A stretch of 18,585 nucleotides of DNA. Origin: Bacteroidota bacterium (GTDB taxonomy: Bacteria; Bacteroidota; Bacteroidia; Bacteroidales; VadinHA17). The stretch's first letter is position 1; every line of letters starts with the position of its first letter. The notes beneath the pieces were generated by a model, which worked only from the letters and a program-made list of their open reading frames with translations, searched no databases and was not told the origin of the DNA. The stretch is taken from NCBI GenBank assembly GCA_022711195.1, contig JAKLFN010000020.1, positions 1 to 18,585 on the forward strand, given 5' to 3'. The translations under genes and the position numbers were made by a program. This document shows, one piece after another, positions 7,055-15,481 of the stretch.

Positions 7055-7957
7055 TTATTTACTTGCGGCTGCAGAAAGGAGAATGCTGTCGTATTTGGCC
7101 TGTTCTGAATCGGACCGTGAAGTCAGAACTATCGGCACCCTGGCTCCAAGGATCACAGCAGCCACTTTAGCCTTGGCAAAAAAGACAAGTGATTTATATA
7201 GTACATTTCCCACTTCGATATCGGGCATAAGCAGAAGGTCGGTATCGCCTGCCACCTCACTCCTGATTCCCTTATGCTGTGCGCTTTCGAGGCTTACAGC
7301 ATTGTCGAAAGCTAATGGTCCGTCGATGATGCAGTTTTTTATCTGATCGCGCTGGTTCATTTTCGAGAGAAGGGCTGCGTCGAGTGTTGCTTCCATGCTC
7401 TCATTCACCATTTCCACAGCGCCAAGAACGGCTACCTTGGGCATCACGTATCCCAGCTTTGTAAGGCACGACACCGAATTGTTTATTATTGAAATTTTAT
7501 CCTTAAGTGTCGGAGCTATGTTCATAGCTACGTCGGTGACAGCAATAACTTTATGGTATGTATCTACTTCAAAAAGAGCAAAGTGTGACAGAAGGCTGCC
7601 GGTACGCAATCCCCATTCCTTGTTCAGGACATGCTTAAGAAGTGTTGAAGTGCCTATTTTTCCTTTCATAAGGACATCGGCCTGTTTATTGCTGACCATT
7701 TTTACAGACATTTCAACAGCCATATCCATATCAGGTTCATGGATAATTCTCAGCCCTTCAATATCATAATTATTTGATGCACAGATATTCTGGATGCCCT
7801 CCTTGTCGCCAATCAGAATTGGCTCAATTATGTTATCCTTCCATGCTCTGATAACAGCTCCGAGGGAATGCTGATCCTGGGCAGCGGCAAGCACGAGCTT
7901 TCTCATCGGGCCGCCGGCAACAATTTTCCTGAGGTCTGACAGGCTCTTTAATACCAT
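7055..7957 (-). CDS. ptb: Phosphate butyryltransferase
   Basis: A 300-residue canonical Ptb: butyryl-CoA + Pi to butyryl-phosphate + CoA. Visible blocks are AAAQDQHSL (24-32), ADVLMKGKIGT (93-103), TGSLLSHFALFE (119-130), TDVAMNIAPT (141-150), DGPLAFDNA (212-220), HKGIRSEVAGDTDLLLMPDI (228-247) and LTSRSDSEQAK (278-288). The length matches the family and it lacks the extra N-terminal domains of long Pta proteins. It is third in the operon, 23 nt after ackA. Together with buk it forms the standard butyryl-CoA to butyrate ATP-yielding route. In reverse it could activate butyrate or branched acids. Confidence 0.94.
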   Translation of the reverse strand: MVLKSLSDLRKIVAGGPMRKLVLAAAQDQHSLGAVIRAWKDNIIEPILIGDKEGIQNICASNNYDIEGLRIIHEPDMDMAVEMSVKMVSNKQADVLMKGKIGTSTLLKHVLNKEWGLRTGSLLSHFALFEVDTYHKVIAVTDVAMNIAPTLKDKISIINNSVSCLTKLGYVMPKVAVLGAVEMVNESMEATLDAALLSKMNQRDQIKNCIIDGPLAFDNAVSLESAQHKGIRSEVAGDTDLLLMPDIEVGNVLYKSLVFFAKAKVAAVILGARVPIVLTSRSDSEQAKYDSILLSAAASK

Positions 7958-7980
7958 TGCAAAAAAGTTTAAGTTAAAAG

Positions 7981-9192
7981 TTATCTCCTATGCTGTTCTA
8001 CAATCATGCGGGTGTCGGAGGCAATAACGAATTCCTCATCAGTTGTTACGGCAACGACGGTGACTTTTGATCCGGGCTTTGAAAGAACAACGTCACAACC
8101 TCGTGATCCCTGGTTCTTTTCTTCGTCGAATACAATACCCAGTCCCTCCATACCGGTGCATATCATGCGTCTCATATTGAAATCGTTCTCCCCTATTCCT
8201 CCGGTGAAGACAAGCAGGTCGGCACCATTAAGAGCTGCCATGTAGGAACCGATGAATTTCTTGACTTTATATGCGTACATCTTGAGGGCGAGTATTGCCT
8301 TTGAATTTCCTGCGAATGCTGCAGTTTCGAGATCGCGCATATCTGATGATATCTGCGAAATACCGAAAACCCCGCTCTTCTTGTTGATCATATTAGCCAC
8401 ACCGGTTACATTCAGATGTTCTTTATCGGCCAGGTAAACAAGAACTCCCGGGTCAACCTCTCCCGTCCTGGTGCCCATGATAAGTCCGTCGGTAGGTGTA
8501 AAACCCATTGAAGTGTCAATGGAGATACCATTGTTAACTGCGGTAATTGATGCGCCGTTTCCAAGGTGGCAGGTAATTATTTTAAGATCATTAATGTCCC
8601 TGCCCACGAATTTTGCGGCTTTTGCTGCTACAAACTTATGGCTGGTACCATGATACCCGTATTTTCTGATCTTATATTTATCATAGTATTCATAGGGTAA
8701 GGCATACATATATGCATAATCGGGCATTGTCTGGTGAAATGATGTGTCAAAGACGGCCACCTGCGGTACACCAGGTATCAGCTTTTCAACAGAAAGGATT
8801 CCTTTCAGGTTTGCCGGGTTATGAAGAGGTGCCAGCTCGATGCACATCTCTATGTTTTTCTTCACGTCGTTATCGATCAGGACGCTTTCCTTATATGCTT
8901 CTCCGCCGTTAACAACTCTGTGACCGACAGCTTTTATCTCGTTTACATTTTTAATAACCCCATGTTCCGGATCACACAGAATATCCATTACCAGGTTAAT
9001 ACCTGTAGTATGATCGGGAATATCGGTAATTACTTTATATGGTTCTCCGCCTGTGGGTTTATGTGTGACTATGCTCTCATTCAGTCCGATACGTTCAATA
9101 AGGCCTTTTGCCAGCATTTCATTTCCATCGGACATTTTAAATACCTGGTATTTAATAGAGGAGCTTCCACAATTTAAAACTAGAATAATCAT
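7981..9192 (-). CDS. ackA: Acetate kinase
   Basis: A 403-residue ASKHA kinase: acetyl-phosphate + ADP to acetate + ATP. The conserved catalytic/binding residues are in place by motif: Asn7 in LNCGSSSIKY, Arg92 in GHRVVNGGE, Asp149 in FDTSFH, His181 in GYHGTSHKF, HLGNGASI (209-216), Arg242 in MGTRTGEVDPG, TGGIGEND, and the C-terminal TDEE glutamates (386/387). No truncation or missing residue is seen. It is second in the operon, 26 nt after pta and 23 nt before ptb, giving a classical pta-ackA pair inside a larger acyl-phosphate gene set. Confidence 0.97.
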   Translation of the reverse strand: MIILVLNCGSSSIKYQVFKMSDGNEMLAKGLIERIGLNESIVTHKPTGGEPYKVITDIPDHTTGINLVMDILCDPEHGVIKNVNEIKAVGHRVVNGGEAYKESVLIDNDVKKNIEMCIELAPLHNPANLKGILSVEKLIPGVPQVAVFDTSFHQTMPDYAYMYALPYEYYDKYKIRKYGYHGTSHKFVAAKAAKFVGRDINDLKIITCHLGNGASITAVNNGISIDTSMGFTPTDGLIMGTRTGEVDPGVLVYLADKEHLNVTGVANMINKKSGVFGISQISSDMRDLETAAFAGNSKAILALKMYAYKVKKFIGSYMAALNGADLLVFTGGIGENDFNMRRMICTGMEGLGIVFDEEKNQGSRGCDVVLSKPGSKVTVVAVTTDEEFVIASDTRMIVEQHRR

Positions 9193-9218
9193 CTTTTGAA
9201 ATTATATTATATGACAAT

Positions 9219-10226
9219 TTATTTTTTCATTCCTGCTGCCTGGTTGGCTGTGATAGCGATCATACTGACTATATCGCTTACCGAACAACCCCGTGAAAGG
9301 TCGTTTATGGGTGCAGCCATTCCCTGCAATACTGGTCCTACGGCCTCTGCATGTGCAAGTCTCTGGACTAGCTTGTATGCAATATTTCCGCAGTTAAGGT
9401 CGGGGAATATCAGTACATTGGCTTTACCTGCTATTTTGCTTCCCGGAGCTTTTTTCTGACCGATTGCTTCCACGAGGGCGGCATCGCCCTGTAGTTCTCC
9501 CTCGATCATAAGGTCGGGTGCCATCTGTTTTGCGAATTCTGCGGCACGTATCACTTTGTCGACCATTTCGTGTTTAGCGCTTCCCTTTGTTGAGAAGCTA
9601 AGAAGAGCGACTCGTGGTTCAAATCCGCAGATAGACCGGGCAGTCTGGGCCGATGCGACAGCAATTTCAGCGAGCTGTTTATCTGTGGGATCAGGATGAA
9701 CGGCCGAATCGGCAAAGATCAGGATTCCGTTCTCACCGAAATTCTTATCCTGAAGGATCATTATAAAAGCGCCGGAGACTACTGAAATGCCGGGTGCTGT
9801 CTTAACATAATGAAAAGCCGGACGGAGTACATCGCCTGTAGCATGATCGGCACCGGAAACTTCACCATCCATGTCGCCGTTCTTGATCATCAGAACACCC
9901 AGGTATAGAGGATCCTCGATCAGCCGGGAGGCTTCTTCAACCGTCAATCCCTTGCTTTTCCTGAGCTCTACCATCAGGTTAATATAATCATTCTTCTTTG
10001 CATGTGACCGGGGATCGACCAGTGTTGCTTTTTCAATATTCTTTAACCCGAGTTTAGCAGCATGCGCCTTCATTTCCTGAGGGTTGCCAAGAAGCGTTAT
10101 CCTTGCAAGCCCTTCCTCAATTGCAATGTCGGCTGCCCTGAGATTTCTTTCCTCATAACCTTCGGGGAGAACAATACGCATATTATGCTTACGGGCATTC
10201 TGTTTGATACTATCTAATAAGTCCAT
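9219..10226 (-). CDS. pta: Phosphate acetyltransferase (short form)
   Basis: A 335-residue protein made only of the PTA/PTB catalytic domain (class I; no DRTGG or N-terminal P-loop regulatory domains). It converts acetyl-CoA + Pi to acetyl-phosphate + CoA. Motifs: [19 protein letters not shown] near the start, [15 protein letters not shown] (124-138), [30 protein letters not shown], and [13 protein letters not shown] near the end with the family's Arg/Ser pair. It is the first gene of the operon; the start at 10226 faces a 128-bp intergenic region with promoter-like boxes for both directions. Confidence 0.96.
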   Translation of the reverse strand: MDLLDSIKQNARKHNMRIVLPEGYEERNLRAADIAIEEGLARITLLGNPQEMKAHAAKLGLKNIEKATLVDPRSHAKKNDYINLMVELRKSKGLTVEEASRLIEDPLYLGVLMIKNGDMDGEVSGADHATGDVLRPAFHYVKTAPGISVVSGAFIMILQDKNFGENGILIFADSAVHPDPTDKQLAEIAVASAQTARSICGFEPRVALLSFSTKGSAKHEMVDKVIRAAEFAKQMAPDLMIEGELQGDAALVEAIGQKKAPGSKIAGKANVLIFPDLNCGNIAYKLVQRLAHAEAVGPVLQGMAAPINDLSRGCSVSDIVSMIAITANQAAGMKK

Positions 10227-10263
10227 TGTAAATCAGTAATTTAAGTGTTTCGAAAAGTCTGTC

Positions 10264-10295
10264 TAAATGTACGAAAAAAAAATTCTATTAAACAA
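10264..10295 (-). promoter_or_regulatory. Candidate promoter of the pta-ackA-ptb-ptb-buk operon
   Basis: On the minus strand, TACATTTA (10264-10271) is one base off TAnnTTTG, with TTG (10293-10295) upstream at a 21-nt spacing, and a poly-T tract lies between them. The box is about 38 nt before the pta ATG. This fits a Bacteroidota promoter but is motif evidence only. Confidence 0.35.
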
Positions 10296-10310
10296 CCGGT
10301 AATATCATCA

Positions 10311-10339
10311 TTGCATAAAAGTTCTTTATTTTAATTTAG
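10311..10339 (+). promoter_or_regulatory. Candidate promoter of the FAD/Fe-S dehydrogenase
   Basis: TTG (10311-10313) and TAATTTAG (10332-10339, one base off TAnnTTTG) are separated by 18 nt and lie 15 nt before the ATG, giving a very short leader. The match is weak. Confidence 0.22.
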
Positions 10340-10354
10340 CGGTTCTTAAAAGAT

Positions 10355-13294
10355 ATGAAAATTACAGGGATACACAGTAAATTAAATGAATTAGCAAAGA
10401 GCCTGGAAGGAGATCTGCGGTATGACGGTATCACCAGGACAATTTATTCAACCGACGCCTCAGCATACAAAGAGGAGCCGTTAGTCGTTATCTGGCCGAA
10501 AGGTGTTGCCGACCTGAAAAAAATAATATCATTTGCTAACAGTGAAAAGATAAGCCTGACCATGAGGGCGGCAGGCACTTCACTGGCCGGACAGGTTGTT
10601 GCCTCGGGGATCATAGCCGATATCTCGAGATATATGAAGCAGATTCTCGAGATAAATACCGAGGAAAAGTGGGTTAGAGTTGAGCCCGGGGTAGTACTCG
10701 ATGAACTTAATATTTACCTCAGGGATAAAGGTCTTTTTTTTGGGCCCGAGACTTCTACATCAAACAGATGTAATATCGGGGGTATGGCAGGCAATAATGC
10801 ATGCGGTTCACATTCCATAATATACGGATCGACAAGGGATCATATCCTTGAAATGAAAACTCTCCTGAGCGACGGCAGCGAAGCAATATTCGGGGAGGTG
10901 ACCCGTGAACAGTTCGAAAGAAAAAGCAGTGAGAATACCCTGGAAGGATCATTATACCGCAATGCCCGTGCAATTCTTGCTGATCCGGCAAACAGGAAGG
11001 AAATAAAAGAAGGATATCCCGATCCCGCAATACCGAGGAGAAACACCGGTTATGCCCTTGATCTCCTCGCCGACAGTGAGATCTTTAATCCCGGATCGGC
11101 AAGAAAGTTCAATTTCTGCAACCTGCTTGCAGGGTCAGAAGGCACTCTTGCCGTGACAACCGAACTTAAGCTTAACCTGGTAAACCTGCCTCCACCGCAT
11201 AAAGCGCTTGTTTGTATTCACCTGGCAAGAAGGAATGACGCTTTCCTTGCCAACCTTGTTGCCCTGAAACACCAGCCGTCGGCTGTGGAAATGATGGATG
11301 ACAGAATTCTGGAGCTGACAGAGAACAACCTGAGCCAGAAGAACAACAGGTTCTTTGTAACAGGACGTCCCGAATCTATTGTAATAGTTGAGCTGGTAAA
11401 GGAAACCGTGGAATTACTGAACAGCACCATTTCTGAACTGGTTGCCGATATGAAGGCAGCTGGTTACGGCTATGCATTTCCTGTTGTAAGAGGTAAGGAT
11501 ATTTCAAAGGTATGGGACCTCCGGAAGGCCGGTCTGGGAGTGCTTGCCAACATGAAGGGCGATCCCAAACCGGTATCGCTGATTGAAGACACGGCGGTTA
11601 ATGTAAGGCAGATGCCTGATTATATTGCCGACTTTGAAAAAATGCTCTCGCGTTACAACAAAGAGGTCGTTTACCATGCCCATATAGGAACCGGGGAGCT
11701 GCATATCAGGCCGGTACTTAATCTAAAGGATCCATCCGACGTTGATCTTTTCAGGACCATCGGCATCGAGACAGCAAAGCTTGTGAAGAAGTACAGGGGA
11801 TCAATGAGCGGAGAACATGGTGATGGAAGGTTACGGGGAGAATTCATTCCACTTATACTGGGAGAACATAATTACAGGCTCCTCAGGGAAGTGAAGAAAG
11901 CCTGGGATCCTGAAAACATACTCAATCCGGGAAAAATTACCGACACACCCCTGATGAATACGAACCTGAGGTACAAACCCGGGGCCCGGACATCGGATAT
12001 AAAGACTTATTATGACTTCTCCTCCACTGATGGTATAGTCCGTGCTGCTGAAAAATGCAATGGATCAGGTGACTGCAGAAAAACTGCGATTATCGGAGGA
12101 ACTATGTGTCCCACATTCATGGCCACAGGCGACGAGCAGGCATGTACACGCGCAAGAGCAAACATAATTCGGGAATTCATCAGCAGGGATGAAGAGAATC
12201 CATGGGATCATAAGGAAATATCAGAGGTGCTTGACCTTTGTATCTCGTGCAAAGGCTGCAAATCGGAATGTCCGTCAGGAGTAGATATAGCCAAGATTAA
12301 ATCTGAATTTCTCCAGCACTGGTACGATAAGCACGGAATTCCTTTCAGAACCAGGATAATATCGCTTTTTACGACGATCTACACGATAGGTTCACTTTTC
12401 CCTTCAATATTTAACTTCTTTGTTACTAATAAAACGATTTCAACCTTAATAAAGAAGATAACCGGATTTGCCACGAAAAGATCAATCCCGGTACTTCATA
12501 AGACTACACTCCGAAGATGGGTAAACAGAAATCTCGATTCCCTGAATCCGGTTCATCCTGTTAAAACAATCTATCTTTTCACTGATGAATTCACCAATCT
12601 CAATGATACTCCGGCAGGTATTGCAGCGGTCAGGCTTCTGACCAGGCTTGGTTACAGGGTGTCGGCCCCTCTAAATGGAGAGAGTGCGCGGACATACATT
12701 TCAAAAGGGCTGGTCAGGAAGGCACAAAAGATCATCAGGAAGAATATCCTTATTTATTCCGGCATTATTTCAGGGGAGACACCCTTAATAGGAATTGAAC
12801 CATCGGCAATACTTGGATTCAGAGATGAATATCCCGAGCTGGCAGGGGAAGATTTGAGAGAAGCAGCCCTGAAGTTATCCACCAATTGTATGACAATAGA
12901 TGAATTTATCGCCGGCGAATTCCGTAATGGAAATATCAGCAGGGATCAATTCACAGATGAACGGTGCCGTGTTCTCCTTCATGCACATTGTCAGCAGAAA
13001 GCTATCTCCTCGTCGGCATTCACAATAGAGATGTTATCAATACCCGCGGGATATACTGTAAAGGAGATACCCTCCGGATGCTGTGGCATGGCAGGATCGT
13101 TCGGCTATGAGAAGGAGCATTTTGAATTATCGAACAAAATAGGAGAAATGATACTTTTCCCGGAGGTCCGGGCCGCAGAAGCCGATGTAATAATAGCTGC
13201 TCCGGGGACGAGCTGCAGGCATCATATCAAAGATGGAACAGGGAGGATTGCAAAGCATCCCGTCGAAATCATGTATGAGGCCTTGAAGAAGTGA
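10355..13294 (+). CDS. FAD/Fe-S 2-hydroxyacid dehydrogenase (D-lactate / D-2-hydroxyglutarate dehydrogenase type)
   Basis: A 979-residue three-module oxidoreductase. Residues about 35-275 form an FAD-binding PCMH domain (RAAGTSLAGQVV 71-82; GPETSTSNRCNIGGMAGNNACGS is spread over 130-152). Residues about 280-530 form the FAD-oxidase C-terminal domain with YHAHIGTGELHIRP (440-453) and GEHGDGRLRGEF (486-497). A ferredoxin-like segment has Cys568, Cys574, Cys585 and then Cys629, Cys632, Cys635, Cys639-Pro. Residues about 735-979 are a CCG/heterodisulfide-reductase-like module with HAHCQQKA (876-883), SGCCGMAGSFGYE (907-919) and APGTSC (949-954). The architecture matches E. coli YdiJ-like enzymes (about 1000 residues), which oxidise D-2-hydroxyglutarate, and FAD/Fe-S D-lactate dehydrogenases; the substrate is unresolved. 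It is divergent from the pta operon. Confidence 0.92.
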   Translation: MKITGIHSKLNELAKSLEGDLRYDGITRTIYSTDASAYKEEPLVVIWPKGVADLKKIISFANSEKISLTMRAAGTSLAGQVVASGIIADISRYMKQILEINTEEKWVRVEPGVVLDELNIYLRDKGLFFGPETSTSNRCNIGGMAGNNACGSHSIIYGSTRDHILEMKTLLSDGSEAIFGEVTREQFERKSSENTLEGSLYRNARAILADPANRKEIKEGYPDPAIPRRNTGYALDLLADSEIFNPGSARKFNFCNLLAGSEGTLAVTTELKLNLVNLPPPHKALVCIHLARRNDAFLANLVALKHQPSAVEMMDDRILELTENNLSQKNNRFFVTGRPESIVIVELVKETVELLNSTISELVADMKAAGYGYAFPVVRGKDISKVWDLRKAGLGVLANMKGDPKPVSLIEDTAVNVRQMPDYIADFEKMLSRYNKEVVYHAHIGTGELHIRPVLNLKDPSDVDLFRTIGIETAKLVKKYRGSMSGEHGDGRLRGEFIPLILGEHNYRLLREVKKAWDPENILNPGKITDTPLMNTNLRYKPGARTSDIKTYYDFSSTDGIVRAAEKCNGSGDCRKTAIIGGTMCPTFMATGDEQACTRARANIIREFISRDEENPWDHKEISEVLDLCISCKGCKSECPSGVDIAKIKSEFLQHWYDKHGIPFRTRIISLFTTIYTIGSLFPSIFNFFVTNKTISTLIKKITGFATKRSIPVLHKTTLRRWVNRNLDSLNPVHPVKTIYLFTDEFTNLNDTPAGIAAVRLLTRLGYRVSAPLNGESARTYISKGLVRKAQKIIRKNILIYSGIISGETPLIGIEPSAILGFRDEYPELAGEDLREAALKLSTNCMTIDEFIAGEFRNGNISRDQFTDERCRVLLHAHCQQKAISSSAFTIEMLSIPAGYTVKEIPSGCCGMAGSFGYEKEHFELSNKIGEMILFPEVRAAEADVIIAAPGTSCRHHIKDGTGRIAKHPVEIMYEALKK

Positions 13295-13322
13295 GAGTGG
13301 CAGGAGCCCTTTGCCAGCAGTA

Positions 13323-14084
13323 TTACAATAAATCAAAGCTATCGGCGTCGAGGTGTGCGGGGAATTTTTTCCTGAACGATCTGAGGTCGGAAAGTGACAG
13401 GTCAGCTGATATTGTACAATCCTTATTTCCTGCTGAGGCCAGCTCCTCTCCTTTTGGTCCGATAATAACAGAGTCGCCACAATATTTTATTCCGTTACCA
13501 TCAGTACCTGTACGGTTGACGCCTGCCACATAGCACAGGTTCTCTATGGCTCTGGCTTTCAGGAGTGTAAGCCACACATCACGGCGTGACTCAGGCCAGT
13601 TGGCTGAATTTATGAGAAGATCATAATCATTACGGTTTCTGCTCCAGACGGGAAACCTCAGGTCGTAGCAGATGTTCGGAAGTATCCTGAAGCCTCTGAA
13701 ATTAATTACGACACGCTTTTTACCACTTGTAAAAGATGATTCTACATTATTCATCCTGAAAAGATGGCGTTTATCATAATGCCATGATTTTTTATCAGGT
13801 GTGACGAGAATCCACCTGTTAAAAAGATTGTTCCTCACCTTTACTATATAGCTGCCGCAGACTGCCGAGTTGCTCTTTTCAGAAGCGTTGATCATCCACT
13901 CGAATGTTTCTCCCCCGGGAAGCTCTCCCATTTTCACAGCTTCAGGAGTGAAGCCTGTAGAAAACATTTCGGGAAGAATGATGATGTCGCTTCCATGTAT
14001 CTTTGAAATCATCCTGTCATATTTCCGGAGGTTCACATCTTTATTTTCCCAGGTGATATCGGGTTGTATGGCAGATATTTTCAT
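13323..14084 (-). CDS. Nitrilase-family amidohydrolase, probable omega-amidase
   Basis: A 253-residue C-N hydrolase with the complete Glu-Lys-Cys triad: Glu39 in ILPEMFSTGF, Lys105 in HYDKRHLF and Cys139 in NICYDLRFP. The length and the sequences MFSTGF and CYDLRFPVWSRN match the YafV/Nit2 omega-amidase branch, which hydrolyses 2-oxoglutaramate or 2-oxosuccinamate to the oxoacid and ammonia. It is cytoplasmic; no signal peptide is present. It is convergent with the large dehydrogenase (28 bp apart). Its promoter is not obvious: the intrinsic terminator of the upstream gene ends about 25 nt before its ATG. Confidence 0.87.
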   Translation of the reverse strand: MKISAIQPDITWENKDVNLRKYDRMISKIHGSDIIILPEMFSTGFTPEAVKMGELPGGETFEWMINASEKSNSAVCGSYIVKVRNNLFNRWILVTPDKKSWHYDKRHLFRMNNVESSFTSGKKRVVINFRGFRILPNICYDLRFPVWSRNRNDYDLLINSANWPESRRDVWLTLLKARAIENLCYVAGVNRTGTDGNGIKYCGDSVIIGPKGEELASAGNKDCTISADLSLSDLRSFRKKFPAHLDADSFDLL

Positions 14085-14108
14085 ATAAACAGTGAAGGTT
14101 TTTTTATG

Positions 14109-14144
14109 AAAAAAAAAGTACAGGTAAGATATACCTGCACTTTT
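14109..14144 (-). terminator. Rho-independent terminator
   Basis: Read on the minus strand, AAAAGTGCAGGTA (14132-14144) pairs with TACCTGTACTTTT (14114-14126) with one mismatch (G-U compatible in one RNA strand), around a 5-nt loop. Nine T residues follow, the complement of the A-run 14109-14117. The hairpin starts about 21 nt after the stop of the unknown membrane-anchored protein and should end its transcript before the omega-amidase gene. Confidence 0.85.
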
Positions 14145-14165
14145 CTTACAAAAATGGTGTTTTAG

Positions 14166-15329
14166 TTATTTCGTTGTTTTTATCTCTGTATAATAATCGC
14201 CAAAAACACCTTCAATAAGAGGCTTATAGAAGAGCCAGAAGAATCGTCTCTGGTCATCTTCTTTCTTTGGTGAATAGAGAAGTCCTTTCAGTTTATCCAC
14301 GCTTTTAAACCTGGCTGTCCAGTACGGTATGTTTGTATGGCAGAAATCTCCTGAGAAGTAATAGGTTCTTTTCTGAGCGGGATCGACCACCACTGCCGGG
14401 AAAACAGATGATATTCCATTTTCGGCAAGGATTGAATCGGCGTTGGCTGTGGTTGATAGTCTGAATTTTGATATAACGGTATTCTGCATAGGATCGATGA
14501 TATCGAACCACTGGTCGAAAGTCACTGATTTTGCGATATTCCATTTTGCGGCATAGGCAGAATCTGTCTCAATGAGAGGAAGAGCTTTTGTCAGCATTGT
14601 TCCTTCCTCGAGGACGAGGATTGCTTTATCTTTAAGAAGCACTACACCGGGTTTGTTGAATGTCCATGGTTTCCTGTATTGTTTTCTGTACATACCGGTC
14701 ATCCACATCGGAAAATCTTTTGATGTGGTGTCGAGTGTAGCAAAGTATTTGCCTGTCCAGCCCGACCATGATATTCCGAGCCTGTTCTGGAGTGTATATG
14801 ATTCAAATTCGCCTGTAGGCCAGTCGAAGGTGTTATATTCTATTACAACGAGCTTATTGCGATCTTTCATTTCCTTGATGAGGTTATTATCCATCCCGTT
14901 GAGGGCGCCTTCAAGTTTTCGTGACCGGCGCGGAGGGTTCAGGGCAAAATACCAGTCGCTCACCATTACACCGTATGTATCTGCAAAATAAACTGCATCC
15001 TGTGATTCAGGCAGTTCACGAAGCGCTTCTGTCATGTTATAGCGGACATTATTGTACTGCTTCTCCTTAAGAGGGCGTGTGGGATGGAAGCCGAAATAGT
15101 CCTTTACAAATGAATAGCTGGTCTTTTTTTCCTTTTTGACATATCTGTTGTTGGTCATAACCCAGTAAAAAGACTTATGTTTCTCTCTGTCGATTTTCGG
15201 GACAGTTTTATCGACGAGGACTATACCCAGGGGTTTCTTGGACTGGAAAGTCCAGCGTAAAAAATTGATTAATGGCAGTGCAATTATAACCGCCACGATA
15301 ATCACGATAACCAGCAGAGCTTTTTTCAT
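14166..15329 (-). CDS. Membrane-anchored protein of unknown function
   Basis: A 387-residue protein I do not recognise. Residues 4-26 (ALLVIVIIVAVIIALPLINF) form one hydrophobic segment after a Lys-rich start, so it is an N-terminal anchor or uncleaved signal, with the rest probably periplasmic. The soluble part begins PLGIVLVDKTVP. It has many aromatic residues and conserved-looking blocks: SFYWVMTNNRYV (53-64), YFGFHPTRPL (78-87), DAVYFADTYGVMVSDWYF (111-128), VVIEYNTFDWPTGEFESY (161-178), GISWSGWTGKYF (185-196), YYFSGDFCHTNIPYWTARF (about 324-342). The VIEYNTFDWPTGE part followed by LGISWSGW vaguely suggests an alpha/beta domain of the class I glutaminase-like type, but no catalytic Cys is apparent there. 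It is monocistronic, with its own terminator and a likely promoter at 15394-15401. Confidence 0.7.
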   Translation of the reverse strand: MKKALLVIVIIVAVIIALPLINFLRWTFQSKKPLGIVLVDKTVPKIDREKHKSFYWVMTNNRYVKKEKKTSYSFVKDYFGFHPTRPLKEKQYNNVRYNMTEALRELPESQDAVYFADTYGVMVSDWYFALNPPRRSRKLEGALNGMDNNLIKEMKDRNKLVVIEYNTFDWPTGEFESYTLQNRLGISWSGWTGKYFATLDTTSKDFPMWMTGMYRKQYRKPWTFNKPGVVLLKDKAILVLEEGTMLTKALPLIETDSAYAAKWNIAKSVTFDQWFDIIDPMQNTVISKFRLSTTANADSILAENGISSVFPAVVVDPAQKRTYYFSGDFCHTNIPYWTARFKSVDKLKGLLYSPKKEDDQRRFFWLFYKPLIEGVFGDYYTEIKTTK

Positions 15330-15393
15330 AACTGAATCAATATCTGAAACTATTCAAATACAATAAAAAATCTAACAACAGACCTTAGTAATA

Positions 15394-15401
15394 CAAATAT
15401 A
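15394..15401 (-). promoter_or_regulatory. Candidate -7 box for the unknown membrane-anchored gene
   Basis: On the minus strand this reads TATATTTG, a perfect TAnnTTTG match, 65 nt before the ATG. No clear -33 element stands at the expected distance. The surrounding 152-bp gap is AT-rich and holds nothing else I can name. Confidence 0.3.
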
Positions 15402-15481
15402 ATTGTTAAAAGTATTAATTTATTATTTGTAATGAAAATAAAATCGAAGCAATTTAGTAAAAAAAACCAAGATAAAAAACC

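Noticed and set aside
6846..7346. 166-codon plus-strand frame
   Set aside because: It is antisense to the two ptb genes, with no domain and a Ser/Arg-rich composition typical of shadow frames.
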